A DNA stretch of 64,000 nucleotides from Brevibacillus sp. GTDB taxonomy: Bacteria > Bacillota > Bacilli > Brevibacillales > Brevibacillaceae. The stretch is from contig JACDOF010000009.1 in the NCBI GenBank assembly GCA_017656235.1, forward strand, positions 62,001 to 126,000. The letters are read 5' to 3'. Below, piece after piece: positions 25,450 to 33,025 of this stretch (its first letter is position 1; every line of letters starts with the position of its first letter). Below the pieces are notes generated by a model. The model saw only the letters and a list, made by a program, of their open reading frames with translations, was not told the origin of the DNA and did no database searches. Made by a program: the position numbers and the translations under genes.

Positions 25450-26790
25450 TCACTGACGAATCGGGATGGTAAACCAGAAACAGCTTCCCTCACCAAGCTG
25501 GCTGATCGCATTGATCTGCCCGCCGTGGCTTTCCACAATGCTTTTGCAGATGGACAAACCCAGTCCGGTACCGCCGTTGTTGCGATTGCGCGACTTGTCT
25601 GCTCGGTAAAACCTGGTGAACACCTTCTTCAGGTCCTCTTCGGCGATGCCTTCGCCTTTGTCGATCACCGAGAACAGCAGATGTCCGTCACGTTGATCGA
25701 CGGTCAGCAGGATGGAGCCGTCAGGTTTGTTGTAATGGATGGCGTTGTCCAGCAGGTTGGCCAGCACCCGCCGCAGTTTGCCCACGTCTGCCTCGATGTG
25801 CAGATGGGGAGAGATGCGCAGCTTGCTCTCGAAGCGGAGGCCCGCTTCCTTGGCTTTTTCTGCGTACTCTTCCGTAACGTTTTGCATGAAGGAACGGATG
25901 TGGACCCGCTCGGTCACCAGCGGGACGTGTCCGCTCATCTTGCTGAATTCCTGCAGCTCGTCCAAGAGCCGCTCAAGGTCGATCGCCCGCTGCTCGATTT
26001 TGGCGGTCTGTTTCCTGATTCGTTCCAGGTCAGTTACCCGCCCGGTGCTGATGTAGGAGGCATAGCCTTTGATGGTCGTAAGCGGGGTGCGAAAGTCGTG
26101 GGCGATGGCGGAAAGCAGCTCATGCTGGCGTTCCTCCGCAATGCGCAGCTGTTCGACCATGTCGGAAAAGTAGCGAAAGAGCTGTCCGAACTCGTCGTTG
26201 GCCCGATAGGAGAACGAAATGCTGCGATTGCCCTCATTAATCTGCTGAATCACCGAAGAAAGCTCGTTGATCGGCCGAAGGATCCAGCGAACGAGAAAGA
26301 TGACCAGCACCAGTCCGATTAAAAAAATGCTGCCGTAGATGTACAGGATGATCATGGAGACCCCTTTGCTGGCCAGGATATCGGTTTCATCCGTGAAGAA
26401 CTGGATGATCGTTCTGCCCATGCGGGGAGGCTCATGCTGAAAATGGTACTCTGCCACGACCTGCTTGCCGGACTTCTCCAGGCTGTACGCACGAGACTCC
26501 TTGGTATAGATCGTTTGTCCATTCCCGTCCTCTACGGTCATTTTGTACATCAGGTCTTCGGGAAGCTGTTTGCTGATGGTAAGTACCTCAACAGGGTCTT
26601 TAAACGAACTGGAGCGCATCAGTTGGCGGATGCGAACCAGTTTGGCCGCCTCCTGCTCCTGCAGGAATTCTTCATGCCGGTCGGTTTTGATCTGCTCGAC
26701 AATGATGTTTTTGAAAATGAGCTGATACGCAGTCAGGTGGAGGATGATAACGACCAAAAAGGAGAGAAACAGTTTCTTTCCGATTTGCAT
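25450..26790 (-). CDS. Membrane sensor histidine kinase with HAMP domain
   Basis: The 446-residue kinase has an N-terminal transmembrane helix (about 7-25), an extracytoplasmic sensor of roughly 110 residues, a second helix (about 140-165), HAMP, a HisKA H-box (AIAHDFRTPLTTIKGY) and an HATPase domain with N-box NAIHYN and G-boxes DKGEGIAEED and GGTGLGLSI. It belongs to the OmpR-partner class. The start ATG at 26790 directly abuts the stop of the response regulator gene, so the pair is translationally coupled. The signal is unknown. Confidence 0.9.
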   Translation of the reverse strand: MQIGKKLFLSFLVVIILHLTAYQLIFKNIIVEQIKTDRHEEFLQEQEAAKLVRIRQLMRSSSFKDPVEVLTISKQLPEDLMYKMTVEDGNGQTIYTKESRAYSLEKSGKQVVAEYHFQHEPPRMGRTIIQFFTDETDILASKGVSMIILYIYGSIFLIGLVLVIFLVRWILRPINELSSVIQQINEGNRSISFSYRANDEFGQLFRYFSDMVEQLRIAEERQHELLSAIAHDFRTPLTTIKGYASYISTGRVTDLERIRKQTAKIEQRAIDLERLLDELQEFSKMSGHVPLVTERVHIRSFMQNVTEEYAEKAKEAGLRFESKLRISPHLHIEADVGKLRRVLANLLDNAIHYNKPDGSILLTVDQRDGHLLFSVIDKGEGIAEEDLKKVFTRFYRADKSRNRNNGGTGLGLSICKSIVESHGGQINAISQLGEGSCFWFTIPIRQ

Positions 26791-27504
26791 TTACAACTTC
26801 TCTCCGATAAACACGTAACCGGTCCCCCACTGGGTCTTGATAAACGTGCGTTCTTTTTCCAACTTCTCGCGCAGGTTTTTGATGTGGACGGTTACAGTAT
26901 TGAGTGAGCCATACCCGTAGCCCCAGACTCGATCGTAGATTTGTTCGCGGGTAAAGACAATCCCGGGGTTCTCGGCGAGAAAGGTGAGCAGTTGAAACTC
27001 TTTTGTTGAGAGTTCAATTTTTTGGCCATCGACGAAGACGGTATAGGTCTCTTTGTGGATTTCAAGCCCCTTGAACCGCAGGACAGTGATGGAACTGCCT
27101 TCCTTCTCCGTTTCCCGTGACGGGGAGCTTTTGCGGAGGCGCTCGTAGCGGCGCAGGTGGGCACGAATGCGGGCGAGCAGTTCTTCAGCGTCAAACGGTT
27201 TGGTGATGTAATCGTCCGCCCCGATCTCCAGACCGACCACCTTGTCCACGGCTTTCCCCTTCGCACTCAAAAACAGGATCGGCATCTCCCAGTCCCGGCG
27301 GATGCTGGCACACAGTTCATACCCGCTCATGTTGGGCATCATGATGTCAAGCAGGACCAGATCCGGCTCCAGCCCGTCGCGCAGCATGTCCAACACCTGC
27401 TCACCGCTTTCGGCGGTAGAGACCTGATACCCTTCGCTCTCCAATATATCTTGCAGAAGGTCGGTGATTTCCCGGTTGTCATCGACGACAAGCACGTGTT
27501 CCAT
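26791..27504 (-). CDS. OmpR-family response regulator
   Basis: The 237-residue regulator has a receiver domain (about 3-118; phosphoacceptor aspartate in DLVLLDIMMP near residue 52, conserved Lys in DDYITKPF) and an OmpR/PhoB winged helix (about 140-232). AGGAGGGAGC lies upstream of the ATG at 27504. It is transcribed before and with the histidine kinase. The target genes are not evident, although the next upstream gene is an NlpC/P60 cell-wall hydrolase. Confidence 0.92.
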   Translation of the reverse strand: MEHVLVVDDNREITDLLQDILESEGYQVSTAESGEQVLDMLRDGLEPDLVLLDIMMPNMSGYELCASIRRDWEMPILFLSAKGKAVDKVVGLEIGADDYITKPFDAEELLARIRAHLRRYERLRKSSPSRETEKEGSSITVLRFKGLEIHKETYTVFVDGQKIELSTKEFQLLTFLAENPGIVFTREQIYDRVWGYGYGSLNTVTVHIKNLREKLEKERTFIKTQWGTGYVFIGEKL

Positions 27505-27628
27505 CAGCGGTGCTCCCTCCTAAAAAATCTGCATCTCTTTCTACCATCTTACCATGAAACAGCAGCAGCCAGTGTATGGTAGAAGAAGGAGATGGCACTT
27601 CCTCTTGAGAGCTGGTCCTAATTGGAAC

Positions 27629-27658
27629 CAAAAAAAGCCGGAGGTGTAAACCCCGGCT
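27629..27658 (-). terminator. Intrinsic terminator of the NlpC/P60 gene
   Basis: On the minus strand AGCCGGGG and CCTCCGGCT form the stem around TTTACA, followed by seven T residues. Confidence 0.85.
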
Positions 27659-27673
27659 TCTGAAGTTCATCTG

Positions 27674-28297
27674 TTACGATGCTTTCTCTTGCTGTCGGGC
27701 CGCAGTGTCCGCTTCCGCGGTTTTCGCCTGACCTGATTCGGCGGTGTTCGACGTTGCCGGTGCGGCGGCAGCCTGATCTGTTTGCTCTGTTTTCGGCTGT
27801 GCCGCTTCGGCCGCTGCCTGCTTGGCCTGATCAGCCGCTTCCTGCTTTGCCGCTTCTACCGCAGGAAGAGGGATGCGTCTGGCACCGACATAGCGCTTCC
27901 CCCAGTAGTAGGGGTCGTTTAAGTTTGTCTTCACAACACCCTGCCCGGATGCTGAATGGACAAAGGTGTTGCTGCCTATGTAGATTCCCACGTGTGAAAC
28001 TCCGCGATTGTTGGTGTTGAAAAACACCAGATCGCCCGGCTGAAGATCTTGTTTTGCCACGGCCTGTCCCACATTGTACTGGGCTGCCGAAGTACGGGGA
28101 ATCTCTGCTCCCAAGGCATGAAAGACGTAGCGTGTAAAACCGGAGCAGTCAAATCCTTGGGTGGTGTCTCCCGCTGTTTTGTAGGGAACACCGTACAACT
28201 TGTCAATGATGCTCATGAGCGGATCTTCTGCCGCCGCTGCGGCATTTCCGACGAAAAGAAGGCCCGCAAGGACGAAAGAACAAACAAATGCGCGCAA
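27674..28297 (-). CDS. Secreted NlpC/P60 cell-wall peptidase
   Basis: The 207-residue protein has a signal peptide (cleavage about AAAA-ED near residue 23), an NlpC/P60 domain (about 25-140) and a low-complexity Ala/Gln/Glu/Thr tail. The catalytic cysteine is in QGFDCSGFTRYVF (about Cys51), with histidines in GVSHVGIYIG and TFVHSAS. Such enzymes cleave gamma-D-Glu-diamino acid bonds in peptidoglycan. I chose the TTG at 28297 because AAAGGAG is seven bases upstream. The longer frame to 28375 overlaps the riboswitch. A c-di-AMP riboswitch in the leader links expression to turgor and wall stress. Confidence 0.88.
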   Translation of the reverse strand: MRAFVCSFVLAGLLFVGNAAAAAEDPLMSIIDKLYGVPYKTAGDTTQGFDCSGFTRYVFHALGAEIPRTSAAQYNVGQAVAKQDLQPGDLVFFNTNNRGVSHVGIYIGSNTFVHSASGQGVVKTNLNDPYYWGKRYVGARRIPLPAVEAAKQEAADQAKQAAAEAAQPKTEQTDQAAAAPATSNTAESGQAKTAEADTAARQQEKAS

Positions 28298-28312
28298 CTG
28301 GCTGCTCCTTTC

Positions 28313-28431
28313 CAAGCCTACGAGGTTAGCTGAAGGGTTCGGTAGAAAGGTATCCCTAGGCTGTTTGTATGGCAACAGCCATTCACCCCAGACAAATGGG
28401 TCCCCCGGTCCCGATGGCGAGATTCGGCTTT
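28313..28431 (-). promoter_or_regulatory. c-di-AMP (ydaO/yuaA) riboswitch
   Basis: On the minus strand the leader has the ydaO consensus blocks in order: AAGCCGAATCTCGCC, GGGGGACCCA, TGGGGTGAAT, AGGGATACCTTTCTACCGAA, and CCCTTCAGCTAACCTCGTAGGCTT. The 5' AAGCC pairs with the 3' GGCTT to close P1. This class binds cyclic di-AMP and commonly precedes NlpC/P60 hydrolases and K+/osmolyte transport genes, turning expression off at high ligand. It ends 15 bases before the TTG start of the hydrolase gene. Confidence 0.92.
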
Positions 28432-28624
28432 TTTTGCGATTTTACACACTAGTTGTTGTCTATTCGTGAAAGGTGGCTGGTTTCCTGTTTTCGCAGATGC
28501 AGTTCACAAAATTGTCACATTTTTATTCGTAATTTTATGAAACGTTATGTGGTTTTGTGCGTCAAGGGAAAGAAGGAGATGAAACTTGTTCGTCTCGATG
28601 ATGGTGAGAAGATTGATCGGAAAA
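28432..28624. other. Intergenic region without a convincing gene
   Basis: About 190 bases between the riboswitch and the next terminator. They probably hold the promoter of the NlpC/P60 gene on the minus strand, upstream of the riboswitch. A 120-codon plus-strand frame starting at 28453 runs through a terminator and antisense to another gene, and is not accepted. Confidence 0.5.
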
Positions 28625-28660
28625 ATAAAAAAATTGCCGGATGGTTTGACCAAACCGGCA
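28625..28660 (-). terminator. Intrinsic terminator of the AT-rich gene pair
   Basis: On the minus strand TGCCGG pairs with CCGGCA, with an inner TTTGG/AAACC hairpin, followed by ATTTTTTTATTTTT. Confidence 0.88.
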
Positions 28661-28699
28661 TTGGCTTAAACAAAATGCATTTCGCTGCTAACATATATG

Positions 28700-29305
28700 T
28701 CAGGCATTTTCTAATGATTGGACCAAATGATCTAATTCTTGGATCATTCTTTCATGGTAGTCTTGTTCACTCTCATTACTTTGCTTGGGATGCTTTGATT
28801 TTAGATGCTCTATAATTTTAAGCCTGACGAGGTCCGCAACATATCCATCATATAAAAATTCGTAAAAGAATTCGTCGACAGTAATATCCAACTCTTCAAT
28901 CATGCCTTGTGCCACAGGATATGGATCAGTTACGTACATTTGTTTGTGCTCCTCTATTCTTTTGCTTATCTCCTCTTTTGTAGGATATATATCATGCTGT
29001 TTTGCGTATTGTTCAAGAAGAATTTTTTCCTTTACTTTTTTTACTGCTTGCTCCTCAGTTAACTTCACTCCAAATGCTTTGGAATAGGCTTTATACCTTG
29101 CAATTTTATCGTTTAGTTCATTGATATTTTTTAGCTGATTATCATGCTGTTCTTTCGTCTGGTGTTTCATTGTCTCTTCTTTATATTCCTTAATAAACAG
29201 CTTTCCTTTTTCTACTTCGGATAAATCTTGCGTTGCATATACGTAGGAGATAACGCCTAATAAGAGACATGTTATAGCTATCACAACAGATTTTTTATAA
29301 TTCAT
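28700..29305 (-). CDS. Exported SurA-N-like protein of unknown function
   Basis: The 201-residue protein has an N-terminal membrane anchor or signal (about 5-24) and a long charged helical body. The segment FGVKLTEEQAVKKVKEKILLEQYAKQHDIYPTKEEISKRIEEHK resembles the SurA/PrsA N-terminal chaperone domain of Bacillales lipoproteins, but no foldase domain follows and there is no lipobox. The resemblance is by eye and only moderate. The gene is AT-rich compared with its neighbours and pairs with an exported protein 33 bases upstream, which points to horizontal transfer. Confidence 0.65.
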   Translation of the reverse strand: MNYKKSVVIAITCLLLGVISYVYATQDLSEVEKGKLFIKEYKEETMKHQTKEQHDNQLKNINELNDKIARYKAYSKAFGVKLTEEQAVKKVKEKILLEQYAKQHDIYPTKEEISKRIEEHKQMYVTDPYPVAQGMIEELDITVDEFFYEFLYDGYVADLVRLKIIEHLKSKHPKQSNESEQDYHERMIQELDHLVQSLENA

Positions 29306-29338
29306 TTGCTGATTCCATCCTCCCCGGACATTATAGTT

Positions 29339-29854
29339 TTATTTTAAGCTCACTGTTATTTGGTTTTCACTACCGTAATATACGTTATCTGCCACCGCTT
29401 TGGATATGGTTGTTACTGATGGATTTTTACTATAAGCGCTATAAAAGGTTTTTGAATTGTTTCCACCTCCTGAAACCACATTGGTATCACCCGGCATAAG
29501 GATGTCATAGTGCCTTTTTTTCCAGTCCCACTCCAAGGTAGAAATGTATCCTAACTGACCATCATCATTATTGTAGTAGGACGATTGAATAAGTTTTACT
29601 GAATTTCCATAAGACACGGCATGGTGATCGATCATTTCAACAACATCGTAATTTTTATTTGAATAAAATTTTTCACTAACATCTGAAGTGTAGACGATGT
29701 TGCCAAGGCCGTAATCGGGATGGAACGACGTAGACTTTAATCCACTTTCAGTGTCACCGGCATCTTTGTTTGGAGTAGCACCTAGTGCGGCATTTGAGTA
29801 TAGAAAAAAAATAGGGGCTAGCAAACAAAGTCCTAAAATATTTTTTTTGGTCAT
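29339..29854 (-). CDS. Secreted protein of unknown function
   Basis: The 171-residue protein has a clear signal peptide (NILGLCLLAPIFFLYSNAALGA, cleavage near residue 25). The mature part is rich in Asn, Ser, Tyr and Asp and looks beta-rich, with no cysteines and no domain I recognise. A ribosome site GAGGAGGAAGAACC lies upstream of the ATG at 29854. The gene is AT-rich and shares the downstream terminator with the SurA-like gene, so the two likely form an operon. Confidence 0.65.
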   Translation of the reverse strand: MTKKNILGLCLLAPIFFLYSNAALGATPNKDAGDTESGLKSTSFHPDYGLGNIVYTSDVSEKFYSNKNYDVVEMIDHHAVSYGNSVKLIQSSYYNNDDGQLGYISTLEWDWKKRHYDILMPGDTNVVSGGGNNSKTFYSAYSKNPSVTTISKAVADNVYYGSENQITVSLK

Positions 29855-29883
29855 TATGGGTTCTTCCTCCTCTCATTGATTGA

Positions 29884-30229
29884 GTTCATTATACATCATA
29901 TTTCCTTTTTTTGGATATATTTTAATTTTTGGGAAATCAAAACTTTCTGCGGAACGCGGGTGAACTCAACAAACAGAAACTCGTGATACTAAATGCTTCT
30001 CTGTGCTGATGATCTGTCGGGTTACCGTATTTCCCACCAATCCTCATCTAAAATACGCTTTATAACCCCAACTGTTCCCGCTGACTTCTCCGGTTTTAGA
30101 ACGACCATCAATCCGTCCTCAGACCGAGATGAAAACCAATCGGCCGCCCGTTATGGCCACTCATCGCCATTGTCTACAATAAAGCTGTAACCACCACAAC
30201 CACATAACACCAAAACGGAGGGATGCGAG
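29884..30229. other. Intergenic region upstream of liaI
   Basis: About 346 bases. The AT-rich first part (29884-29940) probably holds the promoter of the minus-strand secreted protein gene. Near the right end TTATGG (30151-30156) and TACAAT (30175-30180), spaced by 18, could be the lia promoter. I could not identify a convincing LiaR box. No gene is seen. Confidence 0.45.
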
Positions 30230-30643
30230 ATGGGTGAGCGGTCAGGGAAAGTCCTGCTCGGATTGGTCCTGCTGGTCGTCGGAGCGCTCCTTCTTCTGGA
30301 CCTGGTTGGGATCGATACAGGTGACATCATCAGACTTTTGATCCCGGCCGCGATCATGGTCTACGGGGCGAAGCGCGTAATCTCGGCAGAGTCAACCGGC
30401 AAGCGGGTTTGGGGGATATGTGCCTTCCTGTTCGGTTTGCTGATGTTGATCGGAAAGCTGGAGCTTTTGTTCAGCAGCTTGCTGGCCGTGGCGGTCATCT
30501 ACTTGGGAATTCGCCTGCTGCGGCGGCAATCGGCGTTCGCCGACGAGTCACCTGACTTTGTCGAGCGGCAGTGGGCCCAGTCTGTCCTGAGGGAAGATGT
30601 GCTGGACCGCTGGGAGCGGGAGAGAAGCCGCAAGCTGGACTAG
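30230..30643 (+). CDS. liaI: LiaI/LiaF-like transmembrane protein
   Basis: The 137-residue protein has four hydrophobic segments: VLLGLVLLVVGALLLLDLVGI, IIRLLIPAAIMVYG, and two between about 60 and 100. They are followed by a charged cytoplasmic tail ending RWERERSRKLD. It matches the LiaI-LiaF-like transmembrane region family. In B. subtilis LiaI anchors the PspA-like protein LiaH at the membrane, and here a PspA gene follows 65 bases downstream. The name is by position and resemblance. GGAGGGATGCG is the ribosome site. Confidence 0.75.
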   Translation: MGERSGKVLLGLVLLVVGALLLLDLVGIDTGDIIRLLIPAAIMVYGAKRVISAESTGKRVWGICAFLFGLLMLIGKLELLFSSLLAVAVIYLGIRLLRRQSAFADESPDFVERQWAQSVLREDVLDRWERERSRKLD

Positions 30644-30708
30644 CGTTCAGAAGAAGAAAACTTTTTCACATCTCACACAAGAATGATAAAATGAGGAGGA
30701 ATATCAAA

Positions 30709-31401
30709 ATGGGTATCTTGAAAAGACTGCGTGATGTAACGGTAGCATCGGTAAATGACGTGATTGACTCGCTGGAAGATCCGGTTGTCATGCTGAACCA
30801 GTACATGCGCGACATGGAAGCGGAGATTGGTCGGGTGGAAGTGGCGGTCGCCCGTCAGGTGGCTCTGGAGAAGAAGTTCCGCCAGCAGTACGAGGAAGCC
30901 ATGGCGATGGCAGAGAAGCGGGACCGTCAGGCAAACTTGGCGATCAGCGAAGGAGAAGATGATCTGGCCCGCCGCGCCCTGTTGGAGAAGAAGCAGTACA
31001 CGGCACGGGCAGAGGAGTACGAGAAATTGTACCACACCTCTCGTGCAGCCGCCCAACAGATGAGGGAGAAACTGGCGGAATTAAAGGACGAGTTCTACAA
31101 AATGCGCGCCAAAAAGTACGAACTCACCACGCGCGCCCAGGTGGCTCGCACCCAGAAACACTTGAATCAGGTTATTACGGGCCTTGGTCATGAATCAGCC
31201 AGCCGCGGATTTTCGCGCATGGAGGAAAAAGTGCTGCGGATGGAAGCGGAAGCCGAGTTGAGCGGCGAGAAGGTAAAAGGTTCATACAGCCTGGATCAGG
31301 CGTTCAAGCCGCTGTTCGACGATGAAATCGAGGCGGAATTGAGAGAACGAAAGGAAAAACTGAACAGCCAAAAAGCCGAAGGAAACTCGCAGACATCGTA
31401 A
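30709..31401 (+). CDS. liaH: PspA/IM30-family membrane-stress protein (LiaH-like)
   Basis: The 230-residue protein is almost entirely coiled coil and carries the PspA signatures DPVVMLNQYMRDMEAEIGRVE near residue 25 and RREALLEKKQY-type repeats. PspA-family proteins (ESCRT-III superfamily) form oligomers that protect damaged membranes. The ATG at 30709 has GAGGAGG upstream. Position after liaI and before liaFSR-like genes identifies it as the effector of an antibiotic/envelope stress system. Confidence 0.9.
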   Translation: MGILKRLRDVTVASVNDVIDSLEDPVVMLNQYMRDMEAEIGRVEVAVARQVALEKKFRQQYEEAMAMAEKRDRQANLAISEGEDDLARRALLEKKQYTARAEEYEKLYHTSRAAAQQMREKLAELKDEFYKMRAKKYELTTRAQVARTQKHLNQVITGLGHESASRGFSRMEEKVLRMEAEAELSGEKVKGSYSLDQAFKPLFDDEIEAELRERKEKLNSQKAEGNSQTS

Positions 31402-31437
31402 CGCAGACGGCTATGATTGGATAAAGGTCAGCAGCCC

Positions 31438-31461
31438 GGCAGTCCGCACATGTGGACTGCC
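31438..31461 (+). terminator. Hairpin between liaH and the methyltransferase gene
   Basis: GGCAGTCC (31438-31445) pairs with GGACTGCC (31454-31461) around an 8-base loop, followed only by TTTC. It could be a leaky terminator or an RNA-stability element that lowers expression of the distal genes, as seen after liaH-type genes elsewhere. Confidence 0.5.
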
Positions 31462-31483
31462 TTTCACCCTAGGAGGTATATTC

Positions 31484-32038
31484 GTGTCAGATTTTATGGT
31501 TTTCTTGAAGCGCTTCGTCTCCAATCCGGGACGGGTGGGCAGTGTGATCCCCAGTTCCCGTTTTTTGTGCCGCCAGATGACCAAACAGGTTCCCTGGTCA
31601 CAAGCCAACGTCATTGTTGAGTTGGGGCCGGGCACAGGGGTATTCACACAGGCCATTCTAGCAAAAAAACGGAAAGATGCACAGTTCTTTGTGGTGGAGC
31701 GGGATCCCCAGTTCCGAAAGCTTCTCCGCCAACGTTTTCCCGACCTGATTATCCGGGATGAAGCGACCAACTTGACGCGATATCTGTCCGAGCTGAAACT
31801 GCCCAAAGCGGACGTTATCATTTCCGGCCTGCCGTTTGCTGTTTTTCCGGAAACTCTTCGCACCGCTGTTTTGGACAACGTGATCGGCTCACTTGCCCCC
31901 GGCGGGATGTTTGTCACGTTTCAGTACTCGCTGCAGATGAAAGCGGAACTGATGCGGCGGTTTGACCGGGTGCAGGTCAGTTTTACTCCGCTAAACGTCC
32001 CTCCCGCTTTTGTCTATACCTGTTTTATGAAACCCTAG
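31484..32038 (+). CDS. SAM-dependent methyltransferase, phospholipid N-methyltransferase-like
   Basis: The 184-residue class I methyltransferase has the SAM motif VELGPGTGVFT near residue 46. The N-terminal SNPGRVGSVIPSSRFLCRQM and the C-terminal LNVPPAFVYTCF are features of the COG3963 group, which includes phosphatidylethanolamine N-methyltransferases. KsgA-type rRNA dimethylases share part of the fold but lack these ends. The start is a GTG at 31484 after AGGAGG. The gene sits between the PspA-like and LiaF-like genes, so it may modify membrane lipids under envelope stress. That role is inferred. Confidence 0.78.
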   Translation: MSDFMVFLKRFVSNPGRVGSVIPSSRFLCRQMTKQVPWSQANVIVELGPGTGVFTQAILAKKRKDAQFFVVERDPQFRKLLRQRFPDLIIRDEATNLTRYLSELKLPKADVIISGLPFAVFPETLRTAVLDNVIGSLAPGGMFVTFQYSLQMKAELMRRFDRVQVSFTPLNVPPAFVYTCFMKP

Positions 32039-32074
32039 CCCAGATTCGCGGCTTCGCCTAAGGAGATGACTCCT

Positions 32075-33013
32075 GTGAATGTTTCCCGACTGCAAAAAAT
32101 GATAATCGGACTGATCGTGATTTTTATCGGGGTCAAACTGCTGTTGGGCAGTCTCGGTTTCCTTTCATTTGGGGTATGGGATCTGTGGCCGCTGTTGTTT
32201 CTCTACTTGGGGTGGAGGCACTGGGAGAAAAAACGTCGGTTTGTTGGCGGCGTGCTGCTCGGACTTGGCCTCATGTTTGCCTTGGAAGAGTGGTTTTCCA
32301 TCAGCATCGATGATGTGTTTGGCATCTTGGTTGCTGCCGGATTGGTTTATGTCGGTTTTCGGTTGATTCGCTCCCGCCAATCTGAGCCGTATGAGCATAT
32401 GGCGGAACCGGATGTCTCCCCCCGTGCTGGCGACAAGAGCGGATGGAAGGATAGGGTTCGGCGTTGGCCCGGTGTCCGCTGGAACGGGGATTGGCGCCGA
32501 TACGGCGATGCGGGCCGGAAGTGGAAGGCTTACGGTCCCAAAGGGAACCCCTGCCACGACTGCGGCAAACAGGAGCAGAAGCAGAGGTACGGCAAATGGC
32601 AGTATTTCGAATCGCCGTTTGAACCGGGCCAGGTGTTCTCGGCCCGGGATAAACGAAGCTCGCTGATTGGCGATTTTCACCTGACCTCCGGCCGTTTTGA
32701 GCTCAGGGACCTGCACATTTGGCACGGTGTCGGCGATGTCAAGATTGACCTGTCCCGGGCGTTGATTCCGGAAGAGGAGACCTTCCTGATCGTCAACGGT
32801 TGGATCGGCGATGTGACGATTTACGTGCCGATCGATCTGTCTGTTGCGGTGGCGGCAGAGGTGACGCTTGGGGATCTGGAGGTGTTCGGCCACCGCCAGG
32901 GAGGGCTCAATCGGCAGGTCGTGATGAAGGCACAGGATTACGACAAAGCCACTCGCAAGGTGAAGATCATCGTATCGCTGATCGTTGGCGATGTCGATGT
33001 TCGGTACATCTAG
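32075..33013 (+). CDS. liaF: LiaF-like envelope-stress regulator
   Basis: The 312-residue protein has four N-terminal hydrophobic segments (about 8-95), a basic linker, and a C-terminal beta-repeat domain. That domain has GDFHLTSGRFELRDLHIWHGVGDVKIDLSRALIP and NGWIGDVTIYVPIDLSVAVAAEVTLGD, typical of the LiaF cell-wall-antibiotic response family. In B. subtilis LiaF inhibits LiaRS until envelope damage. An unusual CHDCGKQ in the linker has two cysteines. The start is a GTG at 32075, nine bases after AAGGAG. An ATG at 32066 abuts that site. Twelve bases separate it from liaS. Confidence 0.88.
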   Translation: MNVSRLQKMIIGLIVIFIGVKLLLGSLGFLSFGVWDLWPLLFLYLGWRHWEKKRRFVGGVLLGLGLMFALEEWFSISIDDVFGILVAAGLVYVGFRLIRSRQSEPYEHMAEPDVSPRAGDKSGWKDRVRRWPGVRWNGDWRRYGDAGRKWKAYGPKGNPCHDCGKQEQKQRYGKWQYFESPFEPGQVFSARDKRSSLIGDFHLTSGRFELRDLHIWHGVGDVKIDLSRALIPEEETFLIVNGWIGDVTIYVPIDLSVAVAAEVTLGDLEVFGHRQGGLNRQVVMKAQDYDKATRKVKIIVSLIVGDVDVRYI

Positions 33014-33025
33014 GGGGTGGCTCAC

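Noticed and set aside
28453-28815. A 120-codon plus-strand frame beginning MLSIRERWL.
   Set aside because: It runs through the intrinsic terminator at 28625-28660 and antisense into the SurA-like gene, has no good ribosome site, and its sequence has no family character.
29339-29854. The segment YGNSVK in the secreted protein, resembling the YGNGV motif of class IIa bacteriocins.
   Set aside because: The motif is internal rather than at the mature N-terminus, there are no cysteines and no double-glycine leader, and no immunity or export genes lie beside it.
30151-30180. A LiaR operator upstream of liaI.
   Set aside because: I could find a weak promoter-like pair but no inverted repeat that convincingly resembles known LiaR boxes.
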